Positions 22,137 to 35,070 of a DNA stretch of 64,000 nucleotides are shown here, piece by piece. Every line of letters begins with the position of its first letter. The first letter of the stretch is position 1. The position numbers and the translations under genes were made by a program. A model generated the notes under the pieces. The model saw only the letters and a program-made list of their open reading frames with translations. It was not told the DNA's origin and made no database searches. The DNA comes from Methanobacterium_D oryzae (GTDB lineage Archaea; Methanobacteriota; Methanobacteria; Methanobacteriales; Methanobacteriaceae). The stretch spans positions 434,001 to 498,000 of the forward strand of contig NZ_JBNPXC010000002.1 of NCBI RefSeq assembly GCF_050433505.1, read 5' to 3'.

Positions 22137-22293
22137 TTTAATCAATTCATTTAATTTTAGGAATAGCAGAATTTAAAGATTTTAATTTGTCTCTTCGCCT
22201 TAAAAATCTTATAAATATTCTTCGGATTTAAATTCTCCTTTTTAGAAATATATATAAAGGACAATAATTTATCAAATTTCCTTTTTTTATAAA

Positions 22294-24342
<2,049 letters not shown>

Positions 24343-24352
24343 TTTATCACAT

Positions 24353-25459
<1,107 letters not shown>

Positions 25460-25890
25460 GATTCACCTAATTCTTTTCTTTAATATAAAACGTAAAAATT
25501 GTCATTAATTCCATCGATTAAATCTTTATCCTAATCAAAAAATATTGGCATAAAATTCTTTAAATACTTTTCCACCCTTTTATACCATAATGAATTCGCC
25601 CATTAATCAATTTTTTTAATAAATCCTTTTAATAGAATTTGTAAAATTATTGGTGTTGATTTTTCCCCTGTTATACTGTTCTATTTATGGTTTTGATTAA
25701 TTATTTACCAATTTTCTTAATTATTCATAAAATCAACTAACCTTAATGTTTAAAACATTATAATAAACTATGTTTAAATAAAAGTTATTATGGTAATATT
25801 AAAGTATAAATAATAATTTCGTATATAAAATTTTAAGTAATCTCCATTAGTATCGAATACTTTAAATGTAAATACATATGAGGAAGTAGT
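25460..25890. other. Divergent intergenic region between glf and the FkbM gene
   Basis: About 430 AT-rich bases that must hold the promoters of two diverging units. No small gene was found. Several TATA-like stretches are present, too many in this composition to choose one. Confidence 0.5.
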
Positions 25891-27047
25891 GTGGTATCTT
25901 TTAAAAATCCTTTGAATTTTATTAAAAAAGCAAACAGGGCATTCAATGTATACCTTGGAAATTATAAAAGAATTGATTCTTTTTTAAATTCGTATGAAAA
26001 AAACCAAGAAAAAACAAACAACTTCATGGAAAAATACGAACACGACCAAGAAAAAACAGAAACATTTCTAAACGGATTCTTGGAGATATACAGAGAAAAC
26101 CAAGAAAAAACAAATGCCTGTATTGATTCTTATATTTCCATTAAGGAAAATTTGAAAAGAGCTATTGAAACCTTCAATCAAAATTATGATATTTGCAAAG
26201 AATATTTCTTTAATGGTGATGAAAATTCATATGAAATGATGAACACCGATCAATTCTTTCAAATGTGCATTTTTAATAACATCAAACTTTTATCTCATTC
26301 CCCATCAGAAAATAGAATATATCTAGAAACTGAAGATGGTATTAAACTTGTGACAAATAATCGTTTTTATACTATAAGTGAAATTTATGGTAGGGATGGA
26401 TATTCAGTACCACAATTATATCAGTTTAACGAATTTGTTGTTTTTGATATAGGGATGAATAGAGGATATTCTGCATTGAAATTCGCTAATTATGATTCTT
26501 GTAAAGCCGTATACGGTTTTGAAATAAACGAAGAAACTTATAATTTTGCTTTAGAGAACCTTGATCTTAACCCAAACTTAGCTCAGAAAATCAAAGCACA
26601 TAGATATGGACTTTCTGATGAAGATGGTGATATCGACATATACTGTCTTCCAGGTTCCGATGGAATCACAACCACTGAATTGGAGTTTACTAAGAAACAT
26701 GGGGAATGGTAAAAGGTAAAGAAAAGATGGAAATTAAAAAAGCAAAGATTAAAGAGGCTAGTGGAACTATATCAGATATCATTAAAAAGGATAACATCAA
26801 CTCGAACATAGTCTTAAAAATTGACACTGAAGGCTCAGAACATAAAATTCTTGATAATCTAATAAGTAATGATTTATTGAAAATGTTTGATATAATTATG
26901 GGTGAAAACCATTTATCAGGTGAAAATTATGACGAAAGATTAGTTGGATTTAGAAATATTAGTAAAAAGATTAATACAGGTATCTACAGTTTTTGTTATG
27001 TAAAAGAGGAGTATTTTAAAGCACTTCCAATTGCTAAATTTTCTTAA
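25891..27047 (+). pseudogene. FkbM family methyltransferase gene with a one-base frameshift
   Basis: The first frame (25891-26712) starts GTG behind GAGGAAG. It carries a charged N-terminus with three QEKT repeats, then the methyltransferase core (FVVFDIGMNRGYSALK, YGFEINEETYNFA). It stops at TAA just after KKHGEW. A second frame (26706-27047) goes on with VLKIDTEGSEHKILDNL, the conserved FkbM C-terminal motif. One extra base near the GGGG at 26701-26704 restores one frame. There is no slippery heptamer. It is either real decay or an indel error. If intact it would O-methylate a sugar. Confidence 0.85.
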
Positions 27048-27482
27048 ATTAACAAGATTCAATATTATGGATAGTATCAATAAACTATTTCTTTTTCAAA
27101 AATTCTTAAGAAAATTTCTTTATACCTCATTTATGATTTGTTTATTTAGATTTTTGAAAGTTTTTAGTTTTTAGTTTTGATTTTATTTTTTTACTAAATT
27201 TAGACTGTAAACTGCCCATTCGCTGCCTCTGATAATATTTTGAAGTCAATTTCAGATTAATAGTGGATATTAATAATTTATATAACTTTCTAATTAATCA
27301 TATAAGGTTTATTTTTGCTAATTAAGTTAAAATTAATTTTTTTTAATGCCTTATTATTAATGAATAGTAAATTTATATTTTAAGCGATATTAATCACTAA
27401 TAGGATTATTATTGAAAACTCTTATCACAAATTTTTTATTAAATTAGCAATTTTACATAGAGTTGAAGTTAAAATACGTGAA
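27048..27482. other. Intergenic, no gene seen
   Basis: 435 bases between the FkbM gene and the end of rfbB. It is T-rich on the plus strand just past the FkbM stop (several runs of five to seven T), suitable for termination. No supported frame. Confidence 0.45.
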
Positions 27483-28487
27483 TTATTTGTTCCCATACAT
27501 TTTCTTATAATAATCCATGTATTCTCCGCTTTTTATTCCTTCCCACCATTCTCTGTTATCTAAATACCACTCTATTGTTTCAGCTATCCCTGTTTCAAAG
27601 GTATATTTTGGTTTCCAACCTAAATTCTTCTGTATTTTGGTAGAATCAATTGCATATCTCCTATCATGCCCTAATCGGTCTTTTACAAACTTAATTAGTG
27701 ATTCTGGTTTATTCAGATTTTGAAGAATCAATTTTACAATATCTATATTTTTCTTCTCATTGTTTCCACCAATATTGTATACTTCACCATTTTTTCCATT
27801 ATGTAAAACAAGATCTATGGCTGTACAATGGTCATAGACATGCAACCAGTCTCTCACGTTTAATCCATCACCGTATACTGGTAATGGTTTATTTTCAAGG
27901 GCATTGGATATCATTAAAGGAATTAGTTTTTCTGGAAATTGATATGGGCCGTAATTATTGGAGCATCGGGTAATATTCATTGGTAGATCAAATGTTTCAT
28001 TATAAGCTCTAACCATGAGATCTGCCCCTGCTTTACTGGCGGAATAAGGGCTATTAGGGGCTAAAGGAGTACTTTCCGTAAAGTATCCGGTTTCGCCAAG
28101 TGTACCATAAACTTCGTCAGTAGATACTTGTAAATACTTTTTAATGCCAAATTGTTTAGCTGCATCCAAAAGAATTTGTGTTCCAAGTATATTTGATTTA
28201 ATGAATATTTTAGGGTCTTCGATACTTCTATCTACATGGGATTCAGCAGCAAAATTTATAATATAATCAATATCAGATGTAATTTCATTAACTAATTTTT
28301 TATTAGTTATATTTCCTTTAACAAAGGTATAATTAGGATTATCTTCAATTCCACTTAAATTTTCTAAGTTCCCACAGTATGTAAGCGCATCTAAATTTAC
28401 AATTTCATAACCTTCGTATTTATTGAGCATGTATCTTACAAAGTTGCTCCCTATAAATCCTGCTCCGCCAGTAACCAGTATTTTCAT
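27483..28487 (-). CDS. rfbB: dTDP-glucose 4,6-dehydratase
   Basis: Second enzyme of dTDP-L-rhamnose synthesis. Extended SDR protein of 334 residues with the NAD motif GGAGFIGSNFVRYML, the STDEVYG stretch and the catalytic YSASK. Family-typical RCSNNYGPYQFPEKLIP and RDWLHVYDHC follow. SD GAGGGAAAAGA before the ATG. Last gene of the rfb set, 42 bases after rfbC. Confidence 0.96.
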   Translation of the reverse strand: MKILVTGGAGFIGSNFVRYMLNKYEGYEIVNLDALTYCGNLENLSGIEDNPNYTFVKGNITNKKLVNEITSDIDYIINFAAESHVDRSIEDPKIFIKSNILGTQILLDAAKQFGIKKYLQVSTDEVYGTLGETGYFTESTPLAPNSPYSASKAGADLMVRAYNETFDLPMNITRCSNNYGPYQFPEKLIPLMISNALENKPLPVYGDGLNVRDWLHVYDHCTAIDLVLHNGKNGEVYNIGGNNEKKNIDIVKLILQNLNKPESLIKFVKDRLGHDRRYAIDSTKIQKNLGWKPKYTFETGIAETIEWYLDNREWWEGIKSGEYMDYYKKMYGNK

Positions 28488-28529
28488 TCTTTTCCCTCAA
28501 GTTAGCATATAAGAATTATTTATTAAGTT

Positions 28530-29087
28530 TTAAAAATCAGTATTAGTTTCTTTCAAATTTTTCCATTGTCTATCTTTTTCGGATAAAATAATCTCGCCAA
28601 TGTCTTCAATAGGCCAGTTAATATTTATTTCAGGATCATTCCAGAGAATTCCGCCTTCATCATCAGCATCATAAAAGTTGGTGCATTTATATGTAAATTC
28701 GGCTTCGTCTGATAGGACTAAAAATCCATGTGCAAAACCCTCAGGCACATAGAACTGTTTCTTGTTCTTCTCTGAAAGTATAACTCCTTCCCATTTTCCA
28801 TAGGTCTCGGAATCTTTTCTTAAGTCAACAGCAACATCAAAAACTTCTCCTTTAATAGCACGAACTAGTTTTCCCTGTGGTTTTGTATATTGAAAATGAA
28901 GTCCTCTTAAAACTCCTTTTTTAGATTTAGATTGGTTATCTTGAACAAAGACTATATCAAGTCCTGCATTTTTAAATTCTTCTGCATGGTATGTTTCCAT
29001 GAAATAACCACGATCATCTCCAAATACTGTAGGTTCTATGATATAAACGCCTTCAATAGCTGTTTTTATAAATTTAAATTTAGACAT
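28530..29087 (-). CDS. rfbC: dTDP-4-dehydrorhamnose 3,5-epimerase
   Basis: Third step of dTDP-L-rhamnose synthesis. 185 residues, the normal cupin length. It has IEPTVFGDDRGYFMETY, FVQDNQSKS, the catalytic-His stretch LRGLHFQ, GEVFDVAVDLRKDS and YVPEGFAHGF. It lies upstream of rfbB in the same orientation. Confidence 0.96.
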   Translation of the reverse strand: MSKFKFIKTAIEGVYIIEPTVFGDDRGYFMETYHAEEFKNAGLDIVFVQDNQSKSKKGVLRGLHFQYTKPQGKLVRAIKGEVFDVAVDLRKDSETYGKWEGVILSEKNKKQFYVPEGFAHGFLVLSDEAEFTYKCTNFYDADDEGGILWNDPEININWPIEDIGEIILSEKDRQWKNLKETNTDF

Positions 29088-29432
29088 ACATTCACTCCAT
29101 ATTTACTTCTTATTTTGGATGAGATTAAATATTTATCTCTAATTATGTGGATTAATAATTTAATAAAGTTTAAGTTATTTAAATTTTTTATTTTGAATAG
29201 AGATAATTTAAATTAATTTTTAAAACGTTATTTATGAGCTATAAACATGATCTCATTATTATAATTACTTTATAGCTATATTAATTCATTATAAACTCAT
29301 TAGTTATAATGGTAAATTTTGAGCTATATTAACGTAAGTTTATTCTTATTTGGGCATCAGATTAAATTGCAAAAATATTTATTTTTACATAATATCTAAT
29401 TAATGACATAGTAAATTATCTGGTCATGTTTT
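29088..29432. other. Divergent intergenic region between rfbC and a methyltransferase gene
   Basis: About 340 AT-rich bases. The short element GAGCTATA occurs twice (around 29238 and 29322). It must contain promoters for both directions. No small gene seen. Confidence 0.45.
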
Positions 29433-29443
29433 GGAGACTACTA

Positions 29444-30526
29444 ATGAAAAATAATGTTATTATATTAGGGAATTTAAAGGAATGTAAACGTGCACGTGCA
29501 AAAATCGATATGGATCTAATAAATTCACTTACATTTGTAACCACTAAAAATGATATAAACGATAAATGGTTTAAGGATAAAAATAGATTCATTATTCATA
29601 AAATCAAAGAATTGGAATATGATCTTATTTTTATCGCATCAGAGACTATTTCTGAATTTAAAGAATTTCATAGACAACTAATAAAACAAGGTGTAGAAAA
29701 TAAAAAAATCTGGTACAATTTTAATATCGATACTTTCAACTTAATGTTAAAAGATTTTACTAAATATAACTCCGGCACCCTAAAATATAAAACAGATTTC
29801 TTTATGGAAGAAAAACCTACGGATTTTGAATTAAAAAAATTAGATTTTCAGTCTATGAACAGATTAGAGAAGTATTTCTACAGAAATAACGGAAAAATTA
29901 TTCATAAATTCCTGCATTATTTTGAAATATATGACAGACACTTTTCAAGATTTTTTGGAAAGGATGTAACTGTTTTAGAGATAGGCGTATCTAAAGGAGG
30001 TTCGCTTGAACTCTGGCGCGATTATTTTGGAAGTAAATGTAAAATATATGGAATTGATATCGATCCTAAATGTAAGAATCTTGAAAGCGAGCAAATAGAG
30101 ATATTTATTGGTGATGCTGAGGATAGAAATTTTTTACGCACCGTGAAAGAGAAAGTTCCTGAAATTGATATATTGATCGATGACGGTGGTCACTATATGA
30201 ACCAGCAAATTGTTGCTTTTGAAGAGTTATATCCAATTATATCTCCAGATGGAGTATACTTATGTGAAGATTTGATGACTTCTTATATGGATGAATATGA
30301 AGGAGGTTACAGGAGAAAAAACACATTTATTGAATATAGTAAAGATTTAATTGATTATTTAAATGCTTGGTACTTTGAAGAAAAAAAGTCATGGTTTTCC
30401 AAGAAAAAATTAAGTGTAAATAAAATTACTTTATCTACTCATTCTATGCATTATTACAATAATGTTTTAGTGATAGAAAAACGAAAAATGGATCCACCAT
30501 TTGCTGCAATTATGGGCAATAAATAG
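29444..30526 (+). CDS. Class I SAM-dependent methyltransferase, sugar-type
   Basis: About 360 residues. The N-terminal 110 residues look like a small alpha/beta domain of unknown role (NVIILGNLKECKRA). The C-terminal methyltransferase has VLEIGVSKGGSLELW, IYGIDIDPKC, an acidic IFIGDAEDRNF and the metal-type DILIDDGGHYMNQQ, as in macrocin and mycinamicin sugar O-methyltransferases. I chose the ATG at 29444 because GGAG (29433-29436) is 7 bases before it; an ATG at 29426 has no SD. It lies opposite to and between the rfbDA and rfbCB pairs, so a rhamnose-derived substrate is plausible. Confidence 0.85.
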   Translation: MKNNVIILGNLKECKRARAKIDMDLINSLTFVTTKNDINDKWFKDKNRFIIHKIKELEYDLIFIASETISEFKEFHRQLIKQGVENKKIWYNFNIDTFNLMLKDFTKYNSGTLKYKTDFFMEEKPTDFELKKLDFQSMNRLEKYFYRNNGKIIHKFLHYFEIYDRHFSRFFGKDVTVLEIGVSKGGSLELWRDYFGSKCKIYGIDIDPKCKNLESEQIEIFIGDAEDRNFLRTVKEKVPEIDILIDDGGHYMNQQIVAFEELYPIISPDGVYLCEDLMTSYMDEYEGGYRRKNTFIEYSKDLIDYLNAWYFEEKKSWFSKKKLSVNKITLSTHSMHYYNNVLVIEKRKMDPPFAAIMGNK

Positions 30527-30548
30527 AGATATTTAGTAACTATCTCTA
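30524..30548. terminator. Shared hairpin between convergent genes
   Basis: Arms TAGAGATA (30524-30531) and TATCTCTA (30541-30548) flank a 9-base loop. Each arm contains the stop codon of one of the two converging genes. Possible two-way terminator. Confidence 0.45.
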
Positions 30549-31421
30549 GAATTCCTTATTGTTAATCATATCTATAAGATAATTACCATATTCAGTTTTT
30601 TCCAATGATTTAGCTAATTTTAAAACAGTTTTAGCATCTATCCAACCATTGTTATAGGCGATTTCTTCTAAACATGCTATATAAAATCCTTGTCTTTTCT
30701 GTATGGCTTCAACGAAGTTACTGGCCTCAAGAAGTCCAATATGTGTCCCTGTATCGAGCCATGCCATTCCTCTACCTAATGATTCTACTTTTAATTGTTT
30801 TTTCTTTAAATAAAATTCATTTACAGATGTTATTTCAAGTTCTCCACGATCAGAAGGTTTCACATTTTTTGCTATTTCAATTACTTGGTTATCATAGAAA
30901 TAAAGTCCAGGAATGACATAATTTGATTTTGGATTTTCTGGTTTTTCTTCAAGAGAAAGAACATTACCTTCATCATCGAATTCAACTACTCCAAAAGCTG
31001 TGGGGTCTTTAACATAGTATCCAAATATTACTGCGCCTTCTTCCATAGAAGCGGCTCTTTTTAGTATCTCACTGAACCTATGTCCATGAAATATATTATC
31101 TCCAAGAACTAGAGCTACTTTATCATCACCAATGAATTCTTCTCCTACAATAAATGCTTCTGCAAGTCCTCTGGGCTTATCTTGCACTGCATATGAAAAA
31201 GATACTCCTAAATCACTACCATCACCAAGTAGTTCTTCATACATTGGTAGGTCTCTTGGAGTGGAAATTATCAATATTTCTTTAATGCCTGCAAGCATTA
31301 GAACTGATAATGGATAGTAAATCATTGGTTTATCATAAATTGGAAGCAACTGTTTTGAAACAGCTTTTGTAATTGGATAAAGCCTTGTACCGGATCCTCC
31401 AGCAAGTACTATTCCTTTCAT
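30546..31421 (-). CDS. rfbA: Glucose-1-phosphate thymidylyltransferase
   Basis: First step of dTDP-L-rhamnose synthesis: makes dTDP-glucose. 291 residues from the ATG at 31421, which follows GGAGA; a TTG 15 bases upstream is less likely. It has the nucleotidyltransferase motif KGIVLAGGSGTRLYP, SKQLLPIYDKPMIYYP, ALVLGDNIFHG, the metal-binding WLDTGTH and EEIAYNNGWID. It lies 22 bases downstream of rfbD. Confidence 0.96.
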   Translation of the reverse strand: MKGIVLAGGSGTRLYPITKAVSKQLLPIYDKPMIYYPLSVLMLAGIKEILIISTPRDLPMYEELLGDGSDLGVSFSYAVQDKPRGLAEAFIVGEEFIGDDKVALVLGDNIFHGHRFSEILKRAASMEEGAVIFGYYVKDPTAFGVVEFDDEGNVLSLEEKPENPKSNYVIPGLYFYDNQVIEIAKNVKPSDRGELEITSVNEFYLKKKQLKVESLGRGMAWLDTGTHIGLLEASNFVEAIQKRQGFYIACLEEIAYNNGWIDAKTVLKLAKSLEKTEYGNYLIDMINNKEF

Positions 31422-31443
31422 TTTTATCTTCTCCAAATGTTGT

Positions 31444-32280
31444 TTATAATAATTTCATATAGTCTCTTAAAGCTTCTTTATAGTCCCTGATTTCCTCAAA
31501 ACCTTCCATTTTCCAGTTATAATTTTCAAGAACTGAATATTTAGGTCTTGGCGCAGGTTGAGGGTATTCTTCAGTAGATACAGGTTTAACTTCAATGTCT
31601 ATTCCTGCTATTTCAAATATTTCTTTAGCGTATTCATACCATGAGCAGGAACCACTATTGGTTATGTGATAAATACCATATGCTGGTTTTTTTATGAGTT
31701 CTGCAACAGCTTTAGCCAGATCAACTGTATAAGTTGGAGAACCTATCTGGTCATCAACAACAGATATACTATTCTTAGTTTTAGCTAAATTAAGCATTGT
31801 AGTAACAAAATTTGGTCCATGAAATCCATATAACCATGCTGTTCTAACAATATAAAACTTATTTAAAATATCACGGATGTAAACTTCTCCTAAATGCTTT
31901 GTTTTACCATAAACACTTAATGGATTAGTTTGGTCATATTCATAATAGGAAGTGCCCTTGGTACCGTCAAAAACGTAGTCAGTACATATATAAACTAAAG
32001 CACTATCTGTTTCTCTGCAAGCAACAGCTACATTTCGTGTTCCTATAACATTTACTTGATATGCTAAATCTTTCTTTGATTCGCTTCCATTTACATCTGT
32101 GAAAGCTGCTGCATGCACCACTACATCTGGATTAATTTCTTTAACTGTTTTAATGGTTTTTTCTATATCAGTAATATCTAATGTCCAGATTGTTGTTGTG
32201 CTAATTTCATTTTCTTTTGATAATATGTCCACTAAATCGTGTCCTAACATTCCTTCTGATCCAATAATTAGTACCTTCAT
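31444..32280 (-). CDS. rfbD: dTDP-4-dehydrorhamnose reductase
   Basis: Last step of dTDP-L-rhamnose synthesis. 278 residues, RmlD type. It has the NADPH motif IIGSEGMLGHDLV, VVHAAAFTDVNGSE, STDYVFDG-like ICTDYVFDGTKG, the catalytic YGKTKHLGE, RTAWLYG and DQIGSPTYT. First gene of the rfb set. A TATA-like stretch lies upstream near 32337-32350. Confidence 0.96.
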   Translation of the reverse strand: MKVLIIGSEGMLGHDLVDILSKENEISTTTIWTLDITDIEKTIKTVKEINPDVVVHAAAFTDVNGSESKKDLAYQVNVIGTRNVAVACRETDSALVYICTDYVFDGTKGTSYYEYDQTNPLSVYGKTKHLGEVYIRDILNKFYIVRTAWLYGFHGPNFVTTMLNLAKTKNSISVVDDQIGSPTYTVDLAKAVAELIKKPAYGIYHITNSGSCSWYEYAKEIFEIAGIDIEVKPVSTEEYPQPAPRPKYSVLENYNWKMEGFEEIRDYKEALRDYMKLL

Positions 32281-32748
32281 ATTTTCAGCTCAAATCAATA
32301 ATTAATATTAATATAAGTCATTTAATAAAATTCATAAATATATTTTTGGTGTTTTTGTTGCTTATTTTATTTATCATTTAAAAATATACTATGTTAATGA
32401 AATAACATAAATAAAATAAATATATACTTTTATCATTATTTTCCTATGTTTCATTGGGTATTTCAAATAAACTGTTTAATTATTCTAATTGATAATAACC
32501 TTTTATAAAAGCTTTTTAGATATTATGGATTAAATTTCATCGTAATATAGTTATATAATCTATAAAAATAAAATTTTAAGCTCATACGGCCTCAAATTGT
32601 GAAAATTTTATATAATTTCATTAAATGTTTTAATCTAAAACCAATTTTAATAGAAACTAAAAATATTTATGCTCTTTATAGATAAGTTTATTAACAATAA
32701 ATAAAACTTATATCTTAAAAACCTAACTTCTACTATTACTTTTATAAG
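32281..32748. other. Divergent intergenic region holding the rfbD and mtxX promoters
   Basis: 468 AT-rich bases that mark the border between the glycan locus and housekeeping genes. For mtxX, TATA-like AAACTTATATC at about 32704-32714 lies some 35 bases before the start, which would give a very short leader. For rfbD, AAAATATATTTA (minus strand, about 32339-32350) lies some 60 bases upstream. No small gene seen. Confidence 0.45.
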
Positions 32749-33465
32749 ATGATTAAAATGAAAATAGCATCAGGCATTGGTGAAAATAAAAATATAGAGG
32801 ATGCTTCAAAAAAAGTTAATTTTGAGGTCATTTTAACAGAATCTGAAGACGAATTAATGGATATGCTAATAAATAATGAAGTAAATGCAGCTATTCGTGG
32901 ATCTCTTAACGCTTCTAATATTATGAGTAAATTAAGAGCAAGATATGGCAGTGATATTTTCAGAGCATCATATCTCGAAGTAAATGAACATAAGTTCTTA
33001 TTTGCCCCTGTTGGAATTGATGAAGGAGATAATATACAAAATAAAACTCAAATAATAGAATTAGGAGCTGAATTTTTATTAAAATTAGGCATCAAACCTA
33101 AAATTGCTATACTTTCTGGTGGAAGACCTCAAGACTTAGGTAGAAGTCAAAAAATAGATGATTCAATTAGGGAAGGAGAACATATAACAGACATCCTAAA
33201 AAATAAATATTCTGTAAGACATTATTTTATATTGATAGAAAATGCAATAAAAGATAAAGCAAACTTCATTTTAGCACCCGACGGTATATCTGGAAACTTA
33301 ATATTCAGAACCATATCACTTCTTGGTTCTGGAAAAAGTTATGGTGCTATTACACTAGGAATTGATGAAATATTCATTGATACATCAAGATCACAAAGCA
33401 TAGAAGGATACATAAGAGCATTAGAATTTGCAAATTATTTAGCAAGGCTAAAGAGTAGGAATTAA
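32749..33465 (+). CDS. mtxX: Methanogenesis marker protein 4 (MtxX-type)
   Basis: 238-residue protein of the MtxX family (methanogen marker protein 4), which is related to phosphate acyltransferases and found in nearly all methanogens. The biochemical role is not established. Visible family stretches are AAIRGSLNASNIM, IAILSGGRPQDLGRS, FILAPDGISGNLIFRT and the C-terminal SRSQSIEGYIRALEFA. Two ATGs 9 bases apart are possible starts. It lies one base before uppS, which fits cotranscription. Confidence 0.85.
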   Translation: MIKMKIASGIGENKNIEDASKKVNFEVILTESEDELMDMLINNEVNAAIRGSLNASNIMSKLRARYGSDIFRASYLEVNEHKFLFAPVGIDEGDNIQNKTQIIELGAEFLLKLGIKPKIAILSGGRPQDLGRSQKIDDSIREGEHITDILKNKYSVRHYFILIENAIKDKANFILAPDGISGNLIFRTISLLGSGKSYGAITLGIDEIFIDTSRSQSIEGYIRALEFANYLARLKSRN

Positions 33466-33466
33466 A

Positions 33467-34234
33467 ATGGATACACTAAAACCAATTTATAAAATTTATG
33501 AGTGGTATATATCGAGAAATCTCAAACCAGAAAATATGCCAAAACATATTGCCATAATTATGGATGGTAACAGACGTTATTCCAAACTGATGGGCAATAT
33601 GAAAGCAATAGAAGGTCATAAAAGAGGAGTAAATACCCTAGAAAAAGTTTTAGATTGGGCAATTGAACTTGGCATTGAAATCGTTACAGCATATGCTTTT
33701 TCAACAGAAAATTTTAACAGATCTCCAGATGAAGTAAAAGGATTAATGAAACTCTTCCAGAAAGAATTTGAAGGAATTGCAAAAAATCCTAAAATTCACA
33801 AAAACAAAGTAAGAGTAAAAGCAGTAGGAAATCTAGATCTACTTCCAGATAATGTAAAAAATGCAATTAAAATAGCAGAAGAGGCTTCAGCCTCATATGA
33901 CAAACGCATAGTAAATATCGCAATTGGATACGATGGACGTATGGAAATAATTGATGCCATAAAAAAGATTTCAGAAGAATATAAAGAGGGAAAAATAGAT
34001 CTTGAAGACATCGATGAAGAAATGGTTAATAAAAACCTTTATACTGCAGGATTAGAGGATCCAAACCTTATAATAAGAACAAGCGGTGAAGAAAGACTCA
34101 GCGGATTCTTATTATGGCAATCTTCCTACTCAGAACTTTACTTCTGTGATAGTTTATGGCCAGAACTTAGAAAAGTTGACTTTTTAAGAGCTCTTAGGTC
34201 TTATCAAGAAAGAGAAAGGCGTTTTGGGATATAA
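33467..34234 (+). CDS. uppS: cis-Prenyltransferase (undecaprenyl/polyprenyl diphosphate synthase)
   Basis: Makes long-chain cis-polyprenyl diphosphate, the precursor of the lipid carrier for pseudomurein and surface glycans. 255 residues. The diphosphate-binding motif HIAIIMDGNRRYSK is near residue 27, then GHKRGVNTLEKVLDW, TAYAFSTENFNRS, and the C-terminal RTSGEERLSGFLLWQ and the conserved YSELYFCDSLWPELR. It starts one base after mtxX. A logical supplier for the transferase at 1650-3053. Confidence 0.95.
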   Translation: MDTLKPIYKIYEWYISRNLKPENMPKHIAIIMDGNRRYSKLMGNMKAIEGHKRGVNTLEKVLDWAIELGIEIVTAYAFSTENFNRSPDEVKGLMKLFQKEFEGIAKNPKIHKNKVRVKAVGNLDLLPDNVKNAIKIAEEASASYDKRIVNIAIGYDGRMEIIDAIKKISEEYKEGKIDLEDIDEEMVNKNLYTAGLEDPNLIIRTSGEERLSGFLLWQSSYSELYFCDSLWPELRKVDFLRALRSYQERERRFGI

Positions 34235-34285
34235 ATTCATTATTTTGATGTCTATTTAATTTAAAATTCTATTTTGAGGGAAATT

Positions 34286-35044
34286 ATGATTGATACACAC
34301 TGTCATGTTGATTTTAAAGACTTTAACAAAAATAGAGAAGAAGTAATGGATAGAGCAAAGAAAAAACTGAACTCTGTTATAAATTCAGGAGCTACTCTTG
34401 GTGGTAATAGGCGCACCTTAAAACTTGTAAAAGAATATAAAGGATTTTTATATGGAACTTTAGGATTTCACCCTGAAAGTGCGTCAAAAGCGGATTCATC
34501 AATAATTGAACAATCTTTTAAGGAAATAAATGAGAATATTCATAAAGCTGTAGCACTTGGAGAAACAGGTCTTGATTTTTTCCATATAGAAGAAACTGAA
34601 AAAAGAAATAGGCAGATAAAAGTTTTTAAGTCATTTATTGATCTTGCTAATGAATATGAAATGCCACTTGTAATTCATGCACGAGATGCTGAATTAAAAT
34701 CATTTGAAATAGTTAAGAAGTATTCCAAAGATATTGATGTTATATTTCATTGTTACGGGGGAAACTTAGAGACTATGAATAAAATTATAGAAGAGAGTTA
34801 TTACATCTCATTTTCTACTATAATTTGCTATTCTAAACATCATAAAGAACTTGTAGAAAATATTCCACTTCAAAATGTTCTTACAGAAACAGATAGCCCT
34901 TATCTTTCACCTTTTAAAGGACATAAGAATGAACCGGCATTTGTAGAAGAAACTGTTAAAAAAATTGCTGAAATTAAATCCATTTCTCCAGCTAAAGTAG
35001 ATAAAATAACAGAAAAAAATGCCAAAAAAATTTTTAGTATATAG
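34286..35044 (+). CDS. TatD family metal-dependent hydrolase
   Basis: Amidohydrolase-fold phosphodiesterase/nuclease-like protein. It has IDTHCHVDF (metal site), LGFHPESA, ALGETGLDFF, IHARDAE, VIFHCYGG and TETDSPYLSPFKG, all TatD motifs. About 252 residues. I chose the ATG at 34286 behind GAGGGAA; a TTG 12 bases upstream also opens the frame. The real substrate in methanogens is not known. Confidence 0.92.
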   Translation: MIDTHCHVDFKDFNKNREEVMDRAKKKLNSVINSGATLGGNRRTLKLVKEYKGFLYGTLGFHPESASKADSSIIEQSFKEINENIHKAVALGETGLDFFHIEETEKRNRQIKVFKSFIDLANEYEMPLVIHARDAELKSFEIVKKYSKDIDVIFHCYGGNLETMNKIIEESYYISFSTIICYSKHHKELVENIPLQNVLTETDSPYLSPFKGHKNEPAFVEETVKKIAEIKSISPAKVDKITEKNAKKIFSI

Positions 35045-35070
35045 AATAATTAGAAATTCTTCTCTATTTT
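35043..35070 (+). terminator. Small hairpin plus T6 after the TatD gene
   Basis: An AGAAT/ATTCT stem directly follows the TatD stop, followed by a T-run at 35065-35070 that already lies in the end of the converging gene. Confidence 0.35.

Noticed and set aside
26695..26712. Programmed -1 frameshift in the FkbM gene
   Set aside because: No X XXY YYZ heptamer in the right phase and no clear downstream structure; a plain indel is simpler.
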